Shown here: positions 1-11,759 of the stretch, one piece after another
Layout of the letters: every line of letters begins with the position of its first letter
Position numbering within the stretch: position 1 is the stretch's first letter
Assembly: GCA_015501585.1 (NCBI GenBank)
Contig: JADNRY010000115.1
Coordinates: forward strand, 1-64,000
Length of the DNA: 64,000 bases
Direction of reading: 5' to 3'
Source: Rhodocollybia butyracea
Taxonomy: Eukaryota; Basidiomycota; Agaricomycetes; Agaricales; Omphalotaceae
Made by a program: the position numbers and the translations under genes
The notes under the pieces: model-generated
The model's input: only the letters and a program-made list of their open reading frames with translations
Told to the model about the DNA's origin: nothing
Database searches by the model: none

Positions 1-267
1 GGCATAATTGACTACATCTATACGAACCTGCGTAGAGGCTGCGTCTAGTGTTTGAGGGTGAGTTTCAACATAGCATATATCGACAGTTTATCGATCGTAT
101 AGCAAGTGCGTCTAGTCGACTCACATTACTGATTAGATACGACTCATAAGCGGTAATCTAGTTTCAACATGCGGAAAAGACCGCCAGAGATGTCACACAA
201 CATGAAGGCCTTTTGCAGAGTGGTGCACGTGTGCCATATAAAGACTGGAGCTTACACAGTGGATAAC

Positions 268-373
268 GTCCCCGTCGAATTAGTGGTTAGATCATCACGT
301 TGTGGTAACGCGATGGAAAAGGCATCACCAATTTAGCAACTGTGACGACGCAGGCTCTACTCCTGCCAGGGAT
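268..373 (+). pseudogene. tRNA-His-like sequence (GTG), copy 1, decayed
   Basis: The acceptor (GTCCCCG / CCAGGGAT side), the D-arm AGTGGTTAGA and an anticodon loop TTGTGG (GTG, His) are present, followed by an enlarged intron-like insert of about 34 nt. The 3' anticodon stem has one change (TGTGA) and the T-loop is altered (CTCTACT). The mismatches suggest a pseudogene. Confidence 0.5.
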
Positions 374-580
374 GGTCTGGTTTTTTGAGGGCAAAATGTG
401 TTTGTTGCTTCTTCTTTTTGTTTTGTACTTATCATTGGTATACTTACAATAGTTTCAGACTTTGTGGGAACCTAGACAGTCTACAGTAAGTACTACTCCA
501 GAGATGACGCACAACTTGAAGAAAGCCATTTGTAGAGTTGTGCATGCTATAACAGACTGGATGCTACACAGTGGATAACA

Positions 581-680
581 TCCCCTGTCGATCAGTGGTT
601 AGATCATCACGTTATGGTAGCCTGCCCAGATTGTGTATTTTAGCAACCGTGAAGACGCATGCTCGACTCCTGCCAGGGAC
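581..680 (+). pseudogene. tRNA-His-like sequence, copy 2, anticodon mutated to ATG
   Basis: It has the same architecture as the other copies, ending in CTGCCAGGGAC, but the anticodon loop reads TTATGG instead of TTGTGG. The His anticodon GTG has become ATG, so this copy should not decode His. Confidence 0.5.
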
Positions 681-2964
681 AATGTCATTTAGTGATTGTA
701 GTAGTATGCATTTTTCTTTCTTCTTCTTTGCACTTATCCTTGGTTATACGATAGTTTTGGACCTTTGGCTTCGCGGGAAAGACCGTCTATAGTACTAGTA
801 CTACTCCAGAGATGCTGCACAACAAAATGGTCTGAAGTGCACTGGGGAATCAGGAACTTGAACAAAAGAAATGACAATGTACATACATCGTGTACTTGGA
901 CGAATCGGATGAGTCGGATATTCATTCAATAAGTATAGAACCATAACTGTAGATTCAAGATGGGAATATAAGGAAATATGAGGCCGGCTGTACACTGTGC
1001 CCCTGGTATACAGACACGAATTGAGCGGAATGGCACTTGAAGTGACAGAGTCATATGTGTAGGTAGTAAGTCAATGTATGAAGCACCGAAGATGTGGAAG
1101 CACTCTACACCAATATTAGCAGAACTGCTCCAAGAATGAACTGAAAATATTGTTACTGGAAGTTCCTCTGCAGAGTTGCGCTTACTATGAAAGACACCGT
1201 GGATGATACATCATACATATTTATACGAATCAAGTGGAATGGCACTTGAAGTGACTTGCGAGTGTGGGCCATCGCGCAAAGCGCGTGGCAGGTACGAGTC
1301 CTGTACTCAAAAGAGATTATAAAAAAGATAAAGTAATTTGAGCTTACATTGGAGAATGTGCTGGATAAGCTTCTCGGAAGTTTAACATCCTTCAGGCCAA
1401 AAAAGAAAACCATGTATTCCATGGATATTGACAAATACCACAAGTCATTTGAGTAAGATAACAATCAAATTATTGAATCAGAAGCCGCGTGTGAAGGAAA
1501 CAGTTCTGATATACTATCTGTTCATTTTTAAGATGGCACATGTGAGGAGGGGACATTGCGAAGGTGGATAGATATTGGATGCTTGACAAGTGTTGAGAGA
1601 AGGCATGGATGCAGATGTTAGAATGGTGTCTGTTGGTACTGGATTGTGTCAGACAGTTGTCAAGAGAAAAAGGATGGAATATCTACTCACAGACAAGATG
1701 TGAGTGTAAATGTTGAGTCAAACCCAAAAGCCAAGAGGTTGCCAAAGGTACAGACAAAACGAGACTGTAACGCTGCAATTTTGAAGTACTGTTGGCCAGC
1801 ACTATCAGACCTTCTCAGACACCATCCTAACATGCCCACTAAATGCGTGTAGAAAGAACGTAGCAAGCTATGTCAATGAGACTAGTGGAGCCAGATGATA
1901 CAACAGCCTTTGTGAAAGGCCAGCCAACGAGTTGAGAATTTCAATTCTGACGGCAGATACATCCCATCGTGAAATCATCGAGAGCCTGGTTCAGCTACTC
2001 GGCAACCTCCAGAGGCATGAAAGCCCATCCATATTCCATCTGCTAATCCTCCTGCCCTTTCAACACCATCCCAGAGTGTCCTAAATCTCCAAATCAACCT
2101 GTGACCTATGCAGTCGTGAAGAATGTGATCCAAAAGATGAGACATGACTTGCTAAGCAGGTACTACGTTGTAAATGAACATGGCAGTTAAGGTCCTGACC
2201 AGTGATTGGAAGGAAAGGGCAGAGAAGAAACATAGAGGGAAAGGAAGGCAATGAAAGTCAAGAGATGGTTGAGCTTCAGGCGTGTCCATAAATGATGCCA
2301 AATCAACATAAACTGGTACAGTTTGGGAAGGTAGTAAGAGGATGTTCTCCTGTTTTTTCAAGCGCCAAGAAAGGCCAAGAAGGGCGTAGGGGTAAAATCC
2401 AGTTGTGACATACAATCTGGATGCTTCAATAATGCCGTGTGCTGGAAAAGCACTGCAGCCTGTCCATGGTTGATCTCCGGATTTGATTGGGTCCCGTGTT
2501 GGCTGAGGGTTGGAGCAATCCCACACTTGAAGCTTGAACAATGAATGACAGAAGAAGATGTTAAGAAATAAGTGCTCTGCGCGCGCACGCTGTAAACAGA
2601 GTTATTGATCTGAACATCTATCAGGAACACGCATATTCTTATTGTTGTGATCAGCCAGAAAGATGGTTGAGTAACCTAGTCACGTGAAACAAACGAGAAA
2701 AGAGAAGGGAGGACAATGAGCAACCAACGTCACATGGCCAACACTTTGACATCCTAAATATATTGAAACTAAATCTCCTTATTAGGTCAACCCAATTTGG
2801 ACGAGATCAGGCTCAATTCGGACAAATTCTCACGCCGAAACCCGCCATAAGGATGAGCCTTCATTACATTCAGGACTCGTAACAGAGTCATGTGTGTAGG
2901 TATTCAGTATATTGTATGAAGCATCAAAGATGTGGAAGCCCTCTATGCCGATATTAGGCCTAAA

Positions 2965-4785
2965 ATTGGCCTAAGGCATGTAACTGTACATTTTGACACT
3001 TTGTACGTGTTATACAATGCAATAAGAGAGTTATACGGAGTCCGAGCGTGATAGCTGTTGCCGAGGCAAAGAACTTAACAATAATACTCAGTGAGCTGTG
3101 AAGGTACACCCACAAGCGTAGCCTAGAGCCAAGCTAGCGAGGATACCTGGGCTGCCCGGAGATGTAACGCTAGATCGTCAATCTAGTTATACCCAAGAGT
3201 GTAGACTCTCTAAACTACAGGACATCTCGAAGCGGGATAAGTACTAAGCCAACGTGTTACTCGAGGGAAGGCATCCCTCGCACTAAGACCCCCAACGAGC
3301 TATGTTAAGATGTGGACTTTACAGTCCGTAACAATGGACCAGAACAATCCCGAGGAAACCGTAGAGATCTATTCACAGCACCGGTCGCAACCGTGAGGAC
3401 GGTAGAAACATGCTTAGTGGTCCTACGGAAAGCTACGCACCGGGATAGCCTTGGCAAATTGAAACATTTGATCTTAGAAATCATACACGGAAGGTCTTAT
3501 CCGTTAAAGCCGACTATCGGGAATCACTTGTACATACTCAGCGCAGTTGCTCGAGATTATCATAAGTGGTGTTGTTGGAAAGCTAGACAACAGGCCTTCT
3601 CGAGAGAATGTTAATCACACTCAGGATGGACAGAACTATCCGAGGAATAGAATGAGACTCACCCAAGGGAAACCAGGTGGCGAGGGATCATGAAGCGTAA
3701 AGGTACTCCTGACCCCGGAGAATTGTGGAGTAATTGGAGAAACCTCGCTTGGATCAAAACACTCTAAAACTATGTTAATCCTCACGAAATCATATTTTAC
3801 CTCTGATATATACCCAAGAATGGACTATTTCTTTATCGTGTGTACCATATATAGGCTGGAGTTTCCTTTCCGAGCCAGATTCCTCTGTTCCACTCTCTTT
3901 CCGTCTCTCTCCGTATCTGTTTCATCTATTTTTCGTATTAACTCTCTCTACTCAGTATATAAGCCAGATATATTTATTCAATAAGACAAGTTTCTTGCCC
4001 TCGACTTGACTGCTAAGACCAGTGCTCCGTAGAACGTCCCCATGGGATCAGTAGCGTGACACCTCCTGACTTGGTTATCTTAAGAAAGTAATAAACTTCA
4101 TGCGCTTCGCAAAGCCCATTTATATCTTGATCAAATTTAAGTGTGTAGAGTTCTCTCGAACTCCAGATCAACTCAAATCTAGTTGCTTCCTTAGAGGGGA
4201 CGGCTTCTAGTAAGGGATTATTCGGCTCCAGAGTGAGGGTTCCTTAGTTGACTTCTTCACAAAGTTAGACGAGCCACTAAGATTGTGGTACAAGTTCCTA
4301 GTGGTTAAGTTCACTCACAATATTGTAGCTTGGCCCAGAGTTTGGTCAAGGACTTTACGGCGTCACAGCAGCTAGTGCCAGAGTTTTGCCTAGGGTTGTT
4401 GACAAACCTCGAGATTACTATTCTAGCTAGAGCCAGAGTTTGCCTAGGAGAATCTTAGTTTTGTTGTATTGGTTTTGGTTTTGGTTAATTGATTTGGACA
4501 TACACACCTGGTTCCCTCGTACACTCATACACCCCAACTAGGCTTCTCTCGACTTAGTTCTAAGAGTTGTCTAAGCTTAGTTACCCACGTTAGCACTACA
4601 GTCTTGAACCTGGAGCAGTCGCGCACGTACATCCGATATTACAAGACTTTCCCTCGGGGAATCTCTGACAACCCGCCCTCGCTCCCTTACATATCGATAG
4701 TCTGATTAGGTGCGGTAGTGTTTTTGTTAGGTTGTTTTATAGCACCTTTCGCATACCTACACGTAAATACCCAAATACCGATATT
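2965..4785. mobile_element. Long LTR-like element, copy 1 (no coding capacity)
   Basis: About 1.7 kb aligns along its length with 15943-17760: the start (around ACGGAGTCCGAGCGTGATA), a middle block (CTTCCTTAGAGGGGACGG) and the end (GTTAGGTTGTTTTATAGC) all recur in order. It holds a TATATAAGC-type motif near 3957 and a nearby AATAAG, as LTR promoters do. It splits one copy of the tRNA-His repeat, and CCGATATTAG occurs at both junctions (2949-2958 and 4782-4791). It has no pol or gag. I read it as a solo long LTR or a non-autonomous LTR element. The ORF at 3312-3614 is not shared with the other copy. Confidence 0.6.
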
Positions 4786-4877
4786 AGCAGAACAGCTCCA
4801 AGAATGAACTGAAAGTATTGTTACCGTAAGTTCTTGTGCATAGTTGTGCTTACTATGAAAGACACTGTGGATGGCAC

Positions 4878-4981
4878 ATCCCGTCGATTAGTGGTTAGAT
4901 CATCACAAAGTTGTGGTATGTTTGGATCATGGAACAAATTTGAGCAACCGTGAAAATGCAGGCTCGACTCCTGCCAGGGAC
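4878..4981 (+). pseudogene. tRNA-His-like sequence (GTG), copy 3
   Basis: It contains the D-arm AGTGGTTAGATCATCAC, the loop TTGTGG and the 3' half GCAGGCTCGACTCCTGC ending in CAGGGAC. A short insertion (AAG) sits in the 5' anticodon stem and CGTGA is followed by AAA in place of AGA. It is likely non-functional. Confidence 0.45.
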
Positions 4982-5421
4982 AATTCGCCTAAAACGATTT
5001 CACGCATTTTTCTTTCTTCTTCTTTTGTGCCTATAATGGGCTATATGTTAGTTTCAGGCCTTTGTGGGAAAGACCATCCACAGTACTTCAGCTAGATGCG
5101 CATGACGAGAGGGGCATGGGGAAGCAACTTGAAATCTAACAGGAAAAATTGTGGTGCATCATGTCAATATGCATGCCATATGTAGGTTTAAGATGGGAAT
5201 ATGTGGGAATATGAGGCCAGGTGTACGCCCTGGTAAACAGACATGAATGCAAGCAGAATGGCACTTGAAGCAATGGGTAGGTTGTATATTGTATGAAGCT
5301 CCAAAGATGCGGAAGCCCTCTACGCTGATATTAGCAGAACAGCTCCAAGAATGAACCAAAAATATTGTTACTGGAAGTTCTTCTGCAGAGTTATGCTTAC
5401 TGTGAAAGACAGAACCTGGAC

Positions 5422-5606
5422 ACAACTCATGAAAAATGTATTGAATTCAAGCAACCGTGAAGACGCAGGCTCAACTCCTGCCAGGGACATTACATCGAAA
5501 CACTGTGGTTTTTTCTTTCAACCAGTGTTTCAATGTAATGTCCCTGGCAGGAGTCGAGCCTGCGTCTTCATAGTCGCTTAAATTCAATACATTTTTCATG
5601 AGTTGT
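5422..5606. repeat. Palindrome with 84-bp arms around a tRNA-His 3' half
   Basis: The left arm (5422-5505) and right arm (5523-5606) are inverted copies with a few mismatches and a 17-nt spacer. Each arm contains the 3' half of the tRNA-His-like sequence (GCAGGCTCAACTCCTGC on the left, its complement on the right). RNA copied from it would form a long hairpin. It resembles a local inverted duplication of the repeat unit. Confidence 0.85.
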
Positions 5607-5853
5607 TTCTTCCTCTTTTTCTTCTTCTTTTGTACTTGCCATTTGTTATACGGGACAGTTTCAGACAAGTTTGGGACCCTAGACTGTCTATAGTAGTGGT
5701 ACTTCCGAAATGTGCACAAGAACTTTGCAAGAACTTGAAGGACTGAATGGAAAAAAGGTAATACATTGTGTACTAGATTCAGGATGGGAATATGCTGAGG
5801 GAATATGAGGCCGGGTCACGGGAGTACACTGTATCCCTGGTAAACAGACACAA

Positions 5854-6005
5854 TGTAACGCCTATGGCACATTCATTGCCGTTAGCGCCGATATTACATA
5901 ATTAGTCTACTCTTATCCTCATACCACCTACTCGTTTCGGTCTATATCTCTAATAGAACAAGATCTTGCTCATGGTCTGAGGCATTAAGAGTCAGGGCTC
6001 TTACA
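5854..6005. mobile_element. Solo LTR of about 152 bp
   Basis: A 152-bp segment beginning TGTAAC and ending TTACA (inverted terminal TG...CA) interrupts an otherwise continuous copy of the repeat unit: CAGACAC continues into ATGAATGGAGCGG after it, as in the undisturbed copies near 1010 and 5230. The size and ends fit a short solo LTR. It has no coding content. Confidence 0.5.
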
Positions 6006-6200
6006 CATGAATGGAGCGGAATCAAGAGCGGAATGGCACTTGAAGTGATGGAGTTGTGTGTGTAGGTTGTAGTATATCGTAGCAAGCTCCCAAAATGTGG
6101 AAGTCCTCTACGGCCAATATTGGCAGAACAGCTTCAAGAATAAATTGCAAATTACCGGGAGCTTACTGTATAGGACTCAGGATGCCACATAAATGAGAAT

Positions 6201-6293
6201 GTCCCTGTTGATTAGTGGTTAGATCATCACGTTGTGGTCGGTTTAGATGGACTTAGCGACCGTGAAGACACAGGCTCGACTCCTGCCAGGGAC
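6201..6293 (+). tRNA. tRNA-His (GTG) with intron, best preserved copy
   Basis: The acceptor arms GTCCCTG and CAGGGAC pair over all 7 bp. The D-arm GAT...ATC frames TAGTGGTTAG. The anticodon stem TCACG/CGTGA pairs fully around the loop TTGTGG, giving anticodon GTG. An intron of about 22 nt follows position 37, and the T-arm is ACAGG-CTCGACT-CCTGC with one mismatch and a non-standard C at position 54. Intron placement is canonical for nuclear tRNAs. It could be functional, but it sits in a family of decayed copies and the T-loop is atypical, so a pseudogene is possible. Confidence 0.5.
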
Positions 6294-6781
6294 AACCCGT
6301 TAGTGTTTCAATATGGTTTATTTTTCTTCCTTACTCTTGTACTTAATTGAGTTACGGGCGGTTTACCACAGCTGTAGTACTTCGGAAATATGCACAAGAA
6401 TGGGCTTGGGGAATCAAGAAATCAAACAAAAAAAAGTAAGCATGTATAGTAGGTATGCCCTTGGGGTACCCATAAATGTAGATTTGAGTCAGGTGTAAAG
6501 CTAGAGGGGAAGGCCGCGGAAGAGTAGTATCAAAAGTATAGCTCTCCTGGCTGCTCTCGCTCGCTGTTTGAGTTCCTCCAATTGATTGTGGTAGGCTAGT
6601 AGCTAGGGGCACAGGTTTGATACATCTTATCTTATTAAGTGTTGTTTAATGCCACTGGCGAGCCGCGAACAACCGATGTATCAATTATTGATGCTCCATG
6701 ATGGCTACCTGCAGAAAAAAAACCCTTAGTAGCTTAGGAAGGTTGTCATTCCACAAAAGTTTGACGAAAGTACAACATAGT

Positions 6782-6840
6782 CACTATGCCAGCGTCAAAA
6801 AATATCGGGCAAAATTATCGCCGAAAGTATTGTTGTAAAT
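6782..6840. mobile_element. CACTA-type DNA transposon terminus, copy 1
   Basis: The sequence starts CACTATGCCAGCGTC and its inverse occurs at 19985-20053 ending ...GACGCTGGCGTAGTG. Termini that begin CACTA and end TAGTG are the signature of the CACTA/EnSpm superfamily. No matching opposite end is visible nearby and no transposase is present. Confidence 0.5.
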
Positions 6841-7419
6841 TACTTACCTTTTTCAATAAGAATTACGGTTGAAAAATCTTATGAAAAATACATTGTAATT
6901 GATTGTCTTTTTCTTTTGAAATTTCGCCAGTAATCTATTGTATATTTTGCTCAAAAAAGGCAATGAGATTACTTATCTATTTTGCTCGTGATTAATTAAA
7001 AATTTCGAGCGAAATTTTTACAAGGTAATAACTGGAAGTTCAGTCATGTGATCTGTATTGGACAACACTTCCTGTCTTTGAACGCGACTTACGGGATACT
7101 GTATATGTATGGCCGTGCCAGTCACCAGAACAAAACTCCAGACATAAAATAACTACACCTCCATCCAGTTCTGCCCTCATATCCACCTAAAGTATTGTCA
7201 GATGTAAATCACATGACTGAACTTCCAGTTATTACCTTGTAAAAATTTCGCTCGAAATTTTTAATTAATCACGAGCGAAATAGATAAGTAATCTCATTGC
7301 CTTTTTTGAGCAAAATATACAATAGATTACTGGCGAAATTTCAAAAGAAAAAGACAATCAATTACAATGTATTTTTCATAAGATTTTTCAACCGTAATTC
7401 TTATTGAAAAAGGTAAGTA
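6841..7419. mobile_element. Near-perfect inverted repeat with 212-bp arms (MITE or fold-back element)
   Basis: The left arm (6841-7052) and right arm (7208-7419) are inverse complements over 212 bp with a single mismatch that I can see (ATTTTGCTC against ATTTCGCTC). The spacer is 155 bp. The A/T-rich arms start and end at TACTTACC/GGTAAGTA. It abuts a CACTA-type end on the left. The near identity of the arms implies a recent origin or gene conversion. It has no coding frame. Confidence 0.85.
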
Positions 7420-9271
7420 CCCTTTTCTACCTCAATTTACCTCTCTACCAGTAAATCGTTGTGAATCAAGGGACTTTGAGAATCAGGATTTGTTTGTGGA
7501 GCACTGCTTATCGAGGATCTTACGCCACATTGCCGAATATACGTTACCATATGCCCTTTTGGGCTACCCTGGCAACCTCTCCGTGAACATACACTCATAG
7601 TACAGACTTCATGTTCTAGATTACTAGTACTCTAGCAAAGCTAGAACAAGAAATTCCACCTGCTCTTGTGGCTTGATAAAAGACTCAACGTATGATTGCG
7701 GATATTTCCGTGCGTTTTCACCGAAACTGAAGGCAATTGCCGTAAGTGCATGTGACTTGTGCATGTGACTCTTTTTGGTGTCGATTCTTCTTGGTTCTTC
7801 CAAATCGTTCAGCTACATAACGATTGTGTTATCTCTTCTTTGACTCCCAACTGCCCTCATTCTATCATTCAAGCTCCAAGTTTTACTCTGCACCTGCGTA
7901 TCCTCTTCCCAACCCAAAGGACAATCCCAAAGCTTGATACTTGAACCGGAAACGGCGTAATATTGAATTGACAACTACACATCGCAGAACTGCTATCATG
8001 AGGGCGCTCGCAGTGTCAGTTGTTTTGTTTTCATCTTTGTCTTTGTCTTTTCTGATGTTCTTGCAGTGCTCTTCCCGAACCTTTACATACCATCAAGGAC
8101 AACTTTACCAAATTTGCTCAGCCAGCTCCTAGATCACAGCAAGCCACTACACAGCTTACTGTTCCTCCATACAGCCACAATGAATGGTCTGGGGACACGG
8201 GGAACTATGGTGCGCTACAAGTTCTGGAAAGATCACTCAATGTACTAATTTTTTACAGGCAATGGAAGTGCTTATTGTTGGAACTAAGAGACATGTTAGT
8301 ACGATGTACAACTAAGCTCAGCCAGAAGTGATGAAGGCTTAATCATATTACCATACCTAAGAGACACGTTAGTACAATGTACAACTAAGCTATAGGTACA
8401 GTATGAGCATAATGGACATAGAGCATAAGTATAATAGACATACCTCAGCCAGAAGTGATGAAGGCTGAGGAAAAGAAGGGAACGTCGATACGTACAGTAT
8501 AAGTAGAAATCCGTATCAGTGAAATAAAAGTTAAAACAAATGATAAGAACTCAGGTCTGATATCTACTCGGTATTGGAGCTGTACATACCGGCGGCCATA
8601 TACCGCGGACCAAATATCCAACACTTATCTGGAATGTCATGTAGCTCAATATCCTCTTGATATGGGTTGGGGAAAGGTGGTGAGGGCTCTCTGAATGTGT
8701 TGCGAATGGCTCACAAACTGTAACAGGTTTCTTCTGTAGACACGCTCGCCCACCAAGGACAATGACATGCTGGAATATTATGGTCTTGATTCCTTACTCT
8801 CATGCACATCAACGGCAATCTTACTTGCCGCGCTAGCAAGAAGTTCAGCTGAATTGTCTCAATGCCCACAGCACCCTCTCACGCTGCCCTAAAATTGTCA
8901 TTAGCTGCATACGGGTGTCGGGAGCAATAGCAACACTGGTAGTGGCTCAGAGTTGGAGGATAGTGTTGAAGTGAGAAGGTTTCCGCGACGATATGAGAAA
9001 GGAAAAGAAGAGGGAACGTGGATGAAGGAGCGGCATGCTTGCGTGGCAGAAGAATCATTTCTGAAAAGGTTGCTCTTGATTTGGCTCAACTTATGATTGT
9101 CTGTGCTCGTTTCTCGTCTATTTAAACACATTGTTCTGTAGACTTCGATACCAACAAATTGTACAACCTATCTGATTAGCCCTCGCTGGGATCTACAAAA
9201 CTTGTGTAAACACTGAACAGGGTAACGAGGAGGACTTTATGTACTATGCCGCTACAATACTGTATTATCTG
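7420..9271. other. No gene recognised
   Basis: I see only short, poorly supported ORFs. A small frame starting at 7998 begins with a hydrophobic stretch, but it has no convincing partner exon. The strand of any transcript is undetermined. Confidence 0.4.
8285..8475. repeat. Interleaved short direct repeats
   Basis: A block around GTTAGTACGATGTACAACTA occurs at about 8297 and again at about 8369. A block CTCAGCCAGAAGTGATGAAG occurs at about 8318 and about 8444. The pattern looks like a local duplication with partial rearrangement. Confidence 0.6.
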
Positions 9272-9327
9272 GCGCTAAATTATCTACAGTCAAGACCAAA
9301 AAGTCTTGACCGTAGATAATTTAGCGC
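9272..9327. repeat. Short inverted repeat, 25-bp arms
   Basis: GCGCTAAATTATCTAC begins the left arm (9272-9296) and its complement ends the right arm (9303-9327), with a 6-nt A-rich loop and one mismatch. It could form a stable hairpin; no function is assigned. Confidence 0.7.
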
Positions 9328-9987
9328 TAGCACCTCGCCGCCTCACTTGTACTAAACTTTAAATACAGCTGTTGAAATGTATTGACAATTGACCTCTCCG
9401 TTAACCCTGCACAACAATTCCCCAAGCAATCGACATTTTAGCACATTGCTTAATGAGAGATTCAAGAACCTCCAGAGTCTCCTCGGCTGTTCCAAGTAGT
9501 AAAAGTAATCCAGCATTTCCTTGATAATTACTGTATCCCTATGTATTATGATATGAAGTACAATGATGATGTAAATTGAAAGCAAACTTCATGAAATTTA
9601 CGTGCACTATAATTACTACAACACGCTGCCCCATTAGCTTGTAAATCTTGTAAATTGAGCTGTAAATTCTGTAAATTGATGGCTGGTAAGTGCTTACCAT
9701 ATTTAACAGTGAGGAATCAATCACCGATAAGCCTTAATTGAAGCACTGGAATGCACGAGCTGTGATCACATGCTCGCGTAATTTTGTTTACCGTCGTCTG
9801 GCACTATACCTTCATCTCAGACTTAAGCTGGTCACTCTTTGATAGGATTCTGGACTTTCGGGTGGCAAGAACACAAAAATAGGCTCTCATGCTATGTGTG
9901 CTCTACATTATGGAAATCTGTTGAACTCCGTTTGGAATAGTGATCGAGGTGAATGTTAGGAGTAATTTTTCCTCTCTTGCTGCCACC

Positions 9988-11759
9988 ATGAGTGAAGATG
10001 ATATTTGGAAGGTAAGCAAGTCCTGGTCCTGTGAGCTAGTATATGCCCTAACACTTGATCATTAGGTGTTGGAGCCGCCACAGAGATATATCTCACTGAT
10101 GGAAATTTCAACTCGTATGCTGAAAGAAACACAGGAGCCAATGGTGATTAGTATCGATGCACGGTGACTCTACAATTATTCCATACCTCAGTTTTTAGAG
10201 CTTATATTATTAGATATTGGATGCTCAGGGCGCGAGAGCAAGCAGAGCACTATCTTGGATCAGAGAAAAATCAAGAATTAAGATACCTTCTTATCCTATG
10301 GATGTGTAAGCTTCGGGCTAAGCCTGTAACTGCAGTCTTTGTCTTCGATGGGCCGGAGGTTCCTTATCGTGCACATGGACCATTTGCGGTTCCATTTGCA
10401 GATGATCTCGTACAATTTTTTCAACAGCTTATCAGAAGTCAAGGATTCTATGTTCATGAGGTATCGTCTACTGTCTATCCTTCTGTCACTATACAGATCA
10501 TTGCTTAGGCTACTGGAGATGCAAGTGTGGCACTTTGGCAGCTCAATAAACAAGTTAACGCTGTCATGACCGAGGATGTCAGAGTCTTGGTTTTTGGCGT
10601 GATATCTCTTTTCCATATGTACGTATATCCACTACTGGCTGGCTCCTTGAAAAATTCATTGTTTAATATCTTTCTAGTGCAAAATTCTTCGAAGATTTTG
10701 ACACAGTTGCTTTTTTCTCTACCGAAGACCTCTCCCAACGCAACAAAAGGCCTGTGACACCTCACAGCATTTTTCTTTTGATGATCCTCATGGGAAGCGA
10801 TTATGCTAGTGTGAGGATTGCTATTTTCTTTCTGGTTTCATCGACGTTCATGTTTTGTTCCAGGGTATTCAAGTACTTACTGCCGAATTGGCATATGCTC
10901 TCGCAAACACGGCATTGAAAACTCTCCTGATTTTTGCAGCGGAGGACTTTGCACCGCTTAGGCTTCAAGAATATCTTTGCACCTGGAAAGATGCTCTCGA
11001 AGATGAAATCAGGCATAATACACATGAATTTTTACCTTCCGCGCTGCCTGATCTTGCAGACATTATTCAGACGTTACAGGATTTTCCCAATCTCCATGCA
11101 GTAACACATCTGGCTCAGCCTACTCACACGCAGCCTATGCCCTTCCCAGTATGGCTTGTACAACCTCCCAATCTAGCAAATGTTGCCAATGTCTGCCAAG
11201 AAGTTTTTGACGGTGCTCCTGCGCAGTACATACCAGAGATGCTGCATCATATCTGGAGTGCGTTTATTGTGGGGTCTCTTCTCAATGTATGTAACAATAT
11301 CATTATATTTTGGCTGATTGTTGATGGTTATCCAGGCGGAATGTAATCGTCAGGCTTGTTATGATATTCGCACATCAATACGTGTTACAGATGTTCGGAT
11401 TCACACCACAACTACCATTTATCGTCTCAATGTTCACATCGGCGATACCTTTTGCAATAGGCATGTTCCGGAGCGCAGGATTCAATTCTGGGTACCAGCC
11501 GCAATAGTGGACTTGATACTTTGTTCTGCCATACAAGACTACCAGATTGACCTAGTTGTAAACACCAGGAGGCCTATTGAGTATTTGAAGGCAAAGCTTC
11601 TTCTAGTATGTCAATTATGGATACCTTTTCGCAAACTGACATTATTATTAGTTACCTCCACTGTCCACAGTGGGGATTATACGTCTTCGTCACACTCTGG
11701 AGAATGAAACTGATCTAATGAATACAGAGGACAACGATATATTGAAAGTGGAGAAATAA
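9988..11759 (+). CDS. XPG/FEN1-family (PIN-like) protein with a degenerate active site
   Basis: I read eight phase-consistent exons (9988-10011, 10066-10163, 10214-10460, 10509-10618, 10678-10810, 10864-11286, 11336-11605, 11652-11759), giving 470 aa. The ATG sits in GCCACCATGA. An XPG-N-like region holds VISIDAR (Asp39) and VFVFDGPE (Asp86); an XPG-I-like region holds ATGDASVAL (about 124) and TEDVRVLVFG (about 144); the helical region has MGSDYAS (Asp201). Family members are structure-specific nucleases whose metal site needs about seven acids. Here the second Glu of the E-A-E motif is Ser129 and the second Asp of the D-x-D motif is Arg148, so cleavage is doubtful although the frame is intact. 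It resembles the expanded PIN-like families of Agaricomycetes. It ends 215 bp before a Crypton on the same strand. Confidence 0.75.

Larger units (their letters stand above)
150..6400. repeat. Array of a diverged repeat unit that carries tRNA-His-like sequence
   Basis: Several diverged copies of one unit lie here. Recurrent landmarks are GGCACTTGAAGTGA, a stretch about ATTAGCAGAACAGCTCCAAG, a stretch about TTACTATGAAAGACAC, and then, in most copies, a tRNA-His-like sequence followed by a T/C-rich run (TTTCTTTCTTCTTCTTT). Copies are visible around 180-480, 500-800, 980-1220, 2860-2960 plus 4786-5090 (one copy split by an LTR element), 5200-5420 and 6010-6310. No open frame is conserved between copies, so the small ORFs here are not credible genes. 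The unit may be a SINE-like element or a decayed segmental repeat that captured a tRNA gene; I cannot tell which. Confidence 0.7.

Noticed and set aside
1230..1320. Another tRNA-like sequence (GGTACGAGTCC box)
   Set aside because: Only a T-arm-like segment is convincing; acceptor and anticodon arms do not pair.
3312..3614. 100-codon ORF as a gene
   Set aside because: It lies inside the LTR-like element and is not preserved in the second copy.
7998..8132. Small secreted-protein gene
   Set aside because: The hydrophobic stretch is better explained as a T-rich intron-like segment, and no downstream exon gives a sensible frame.
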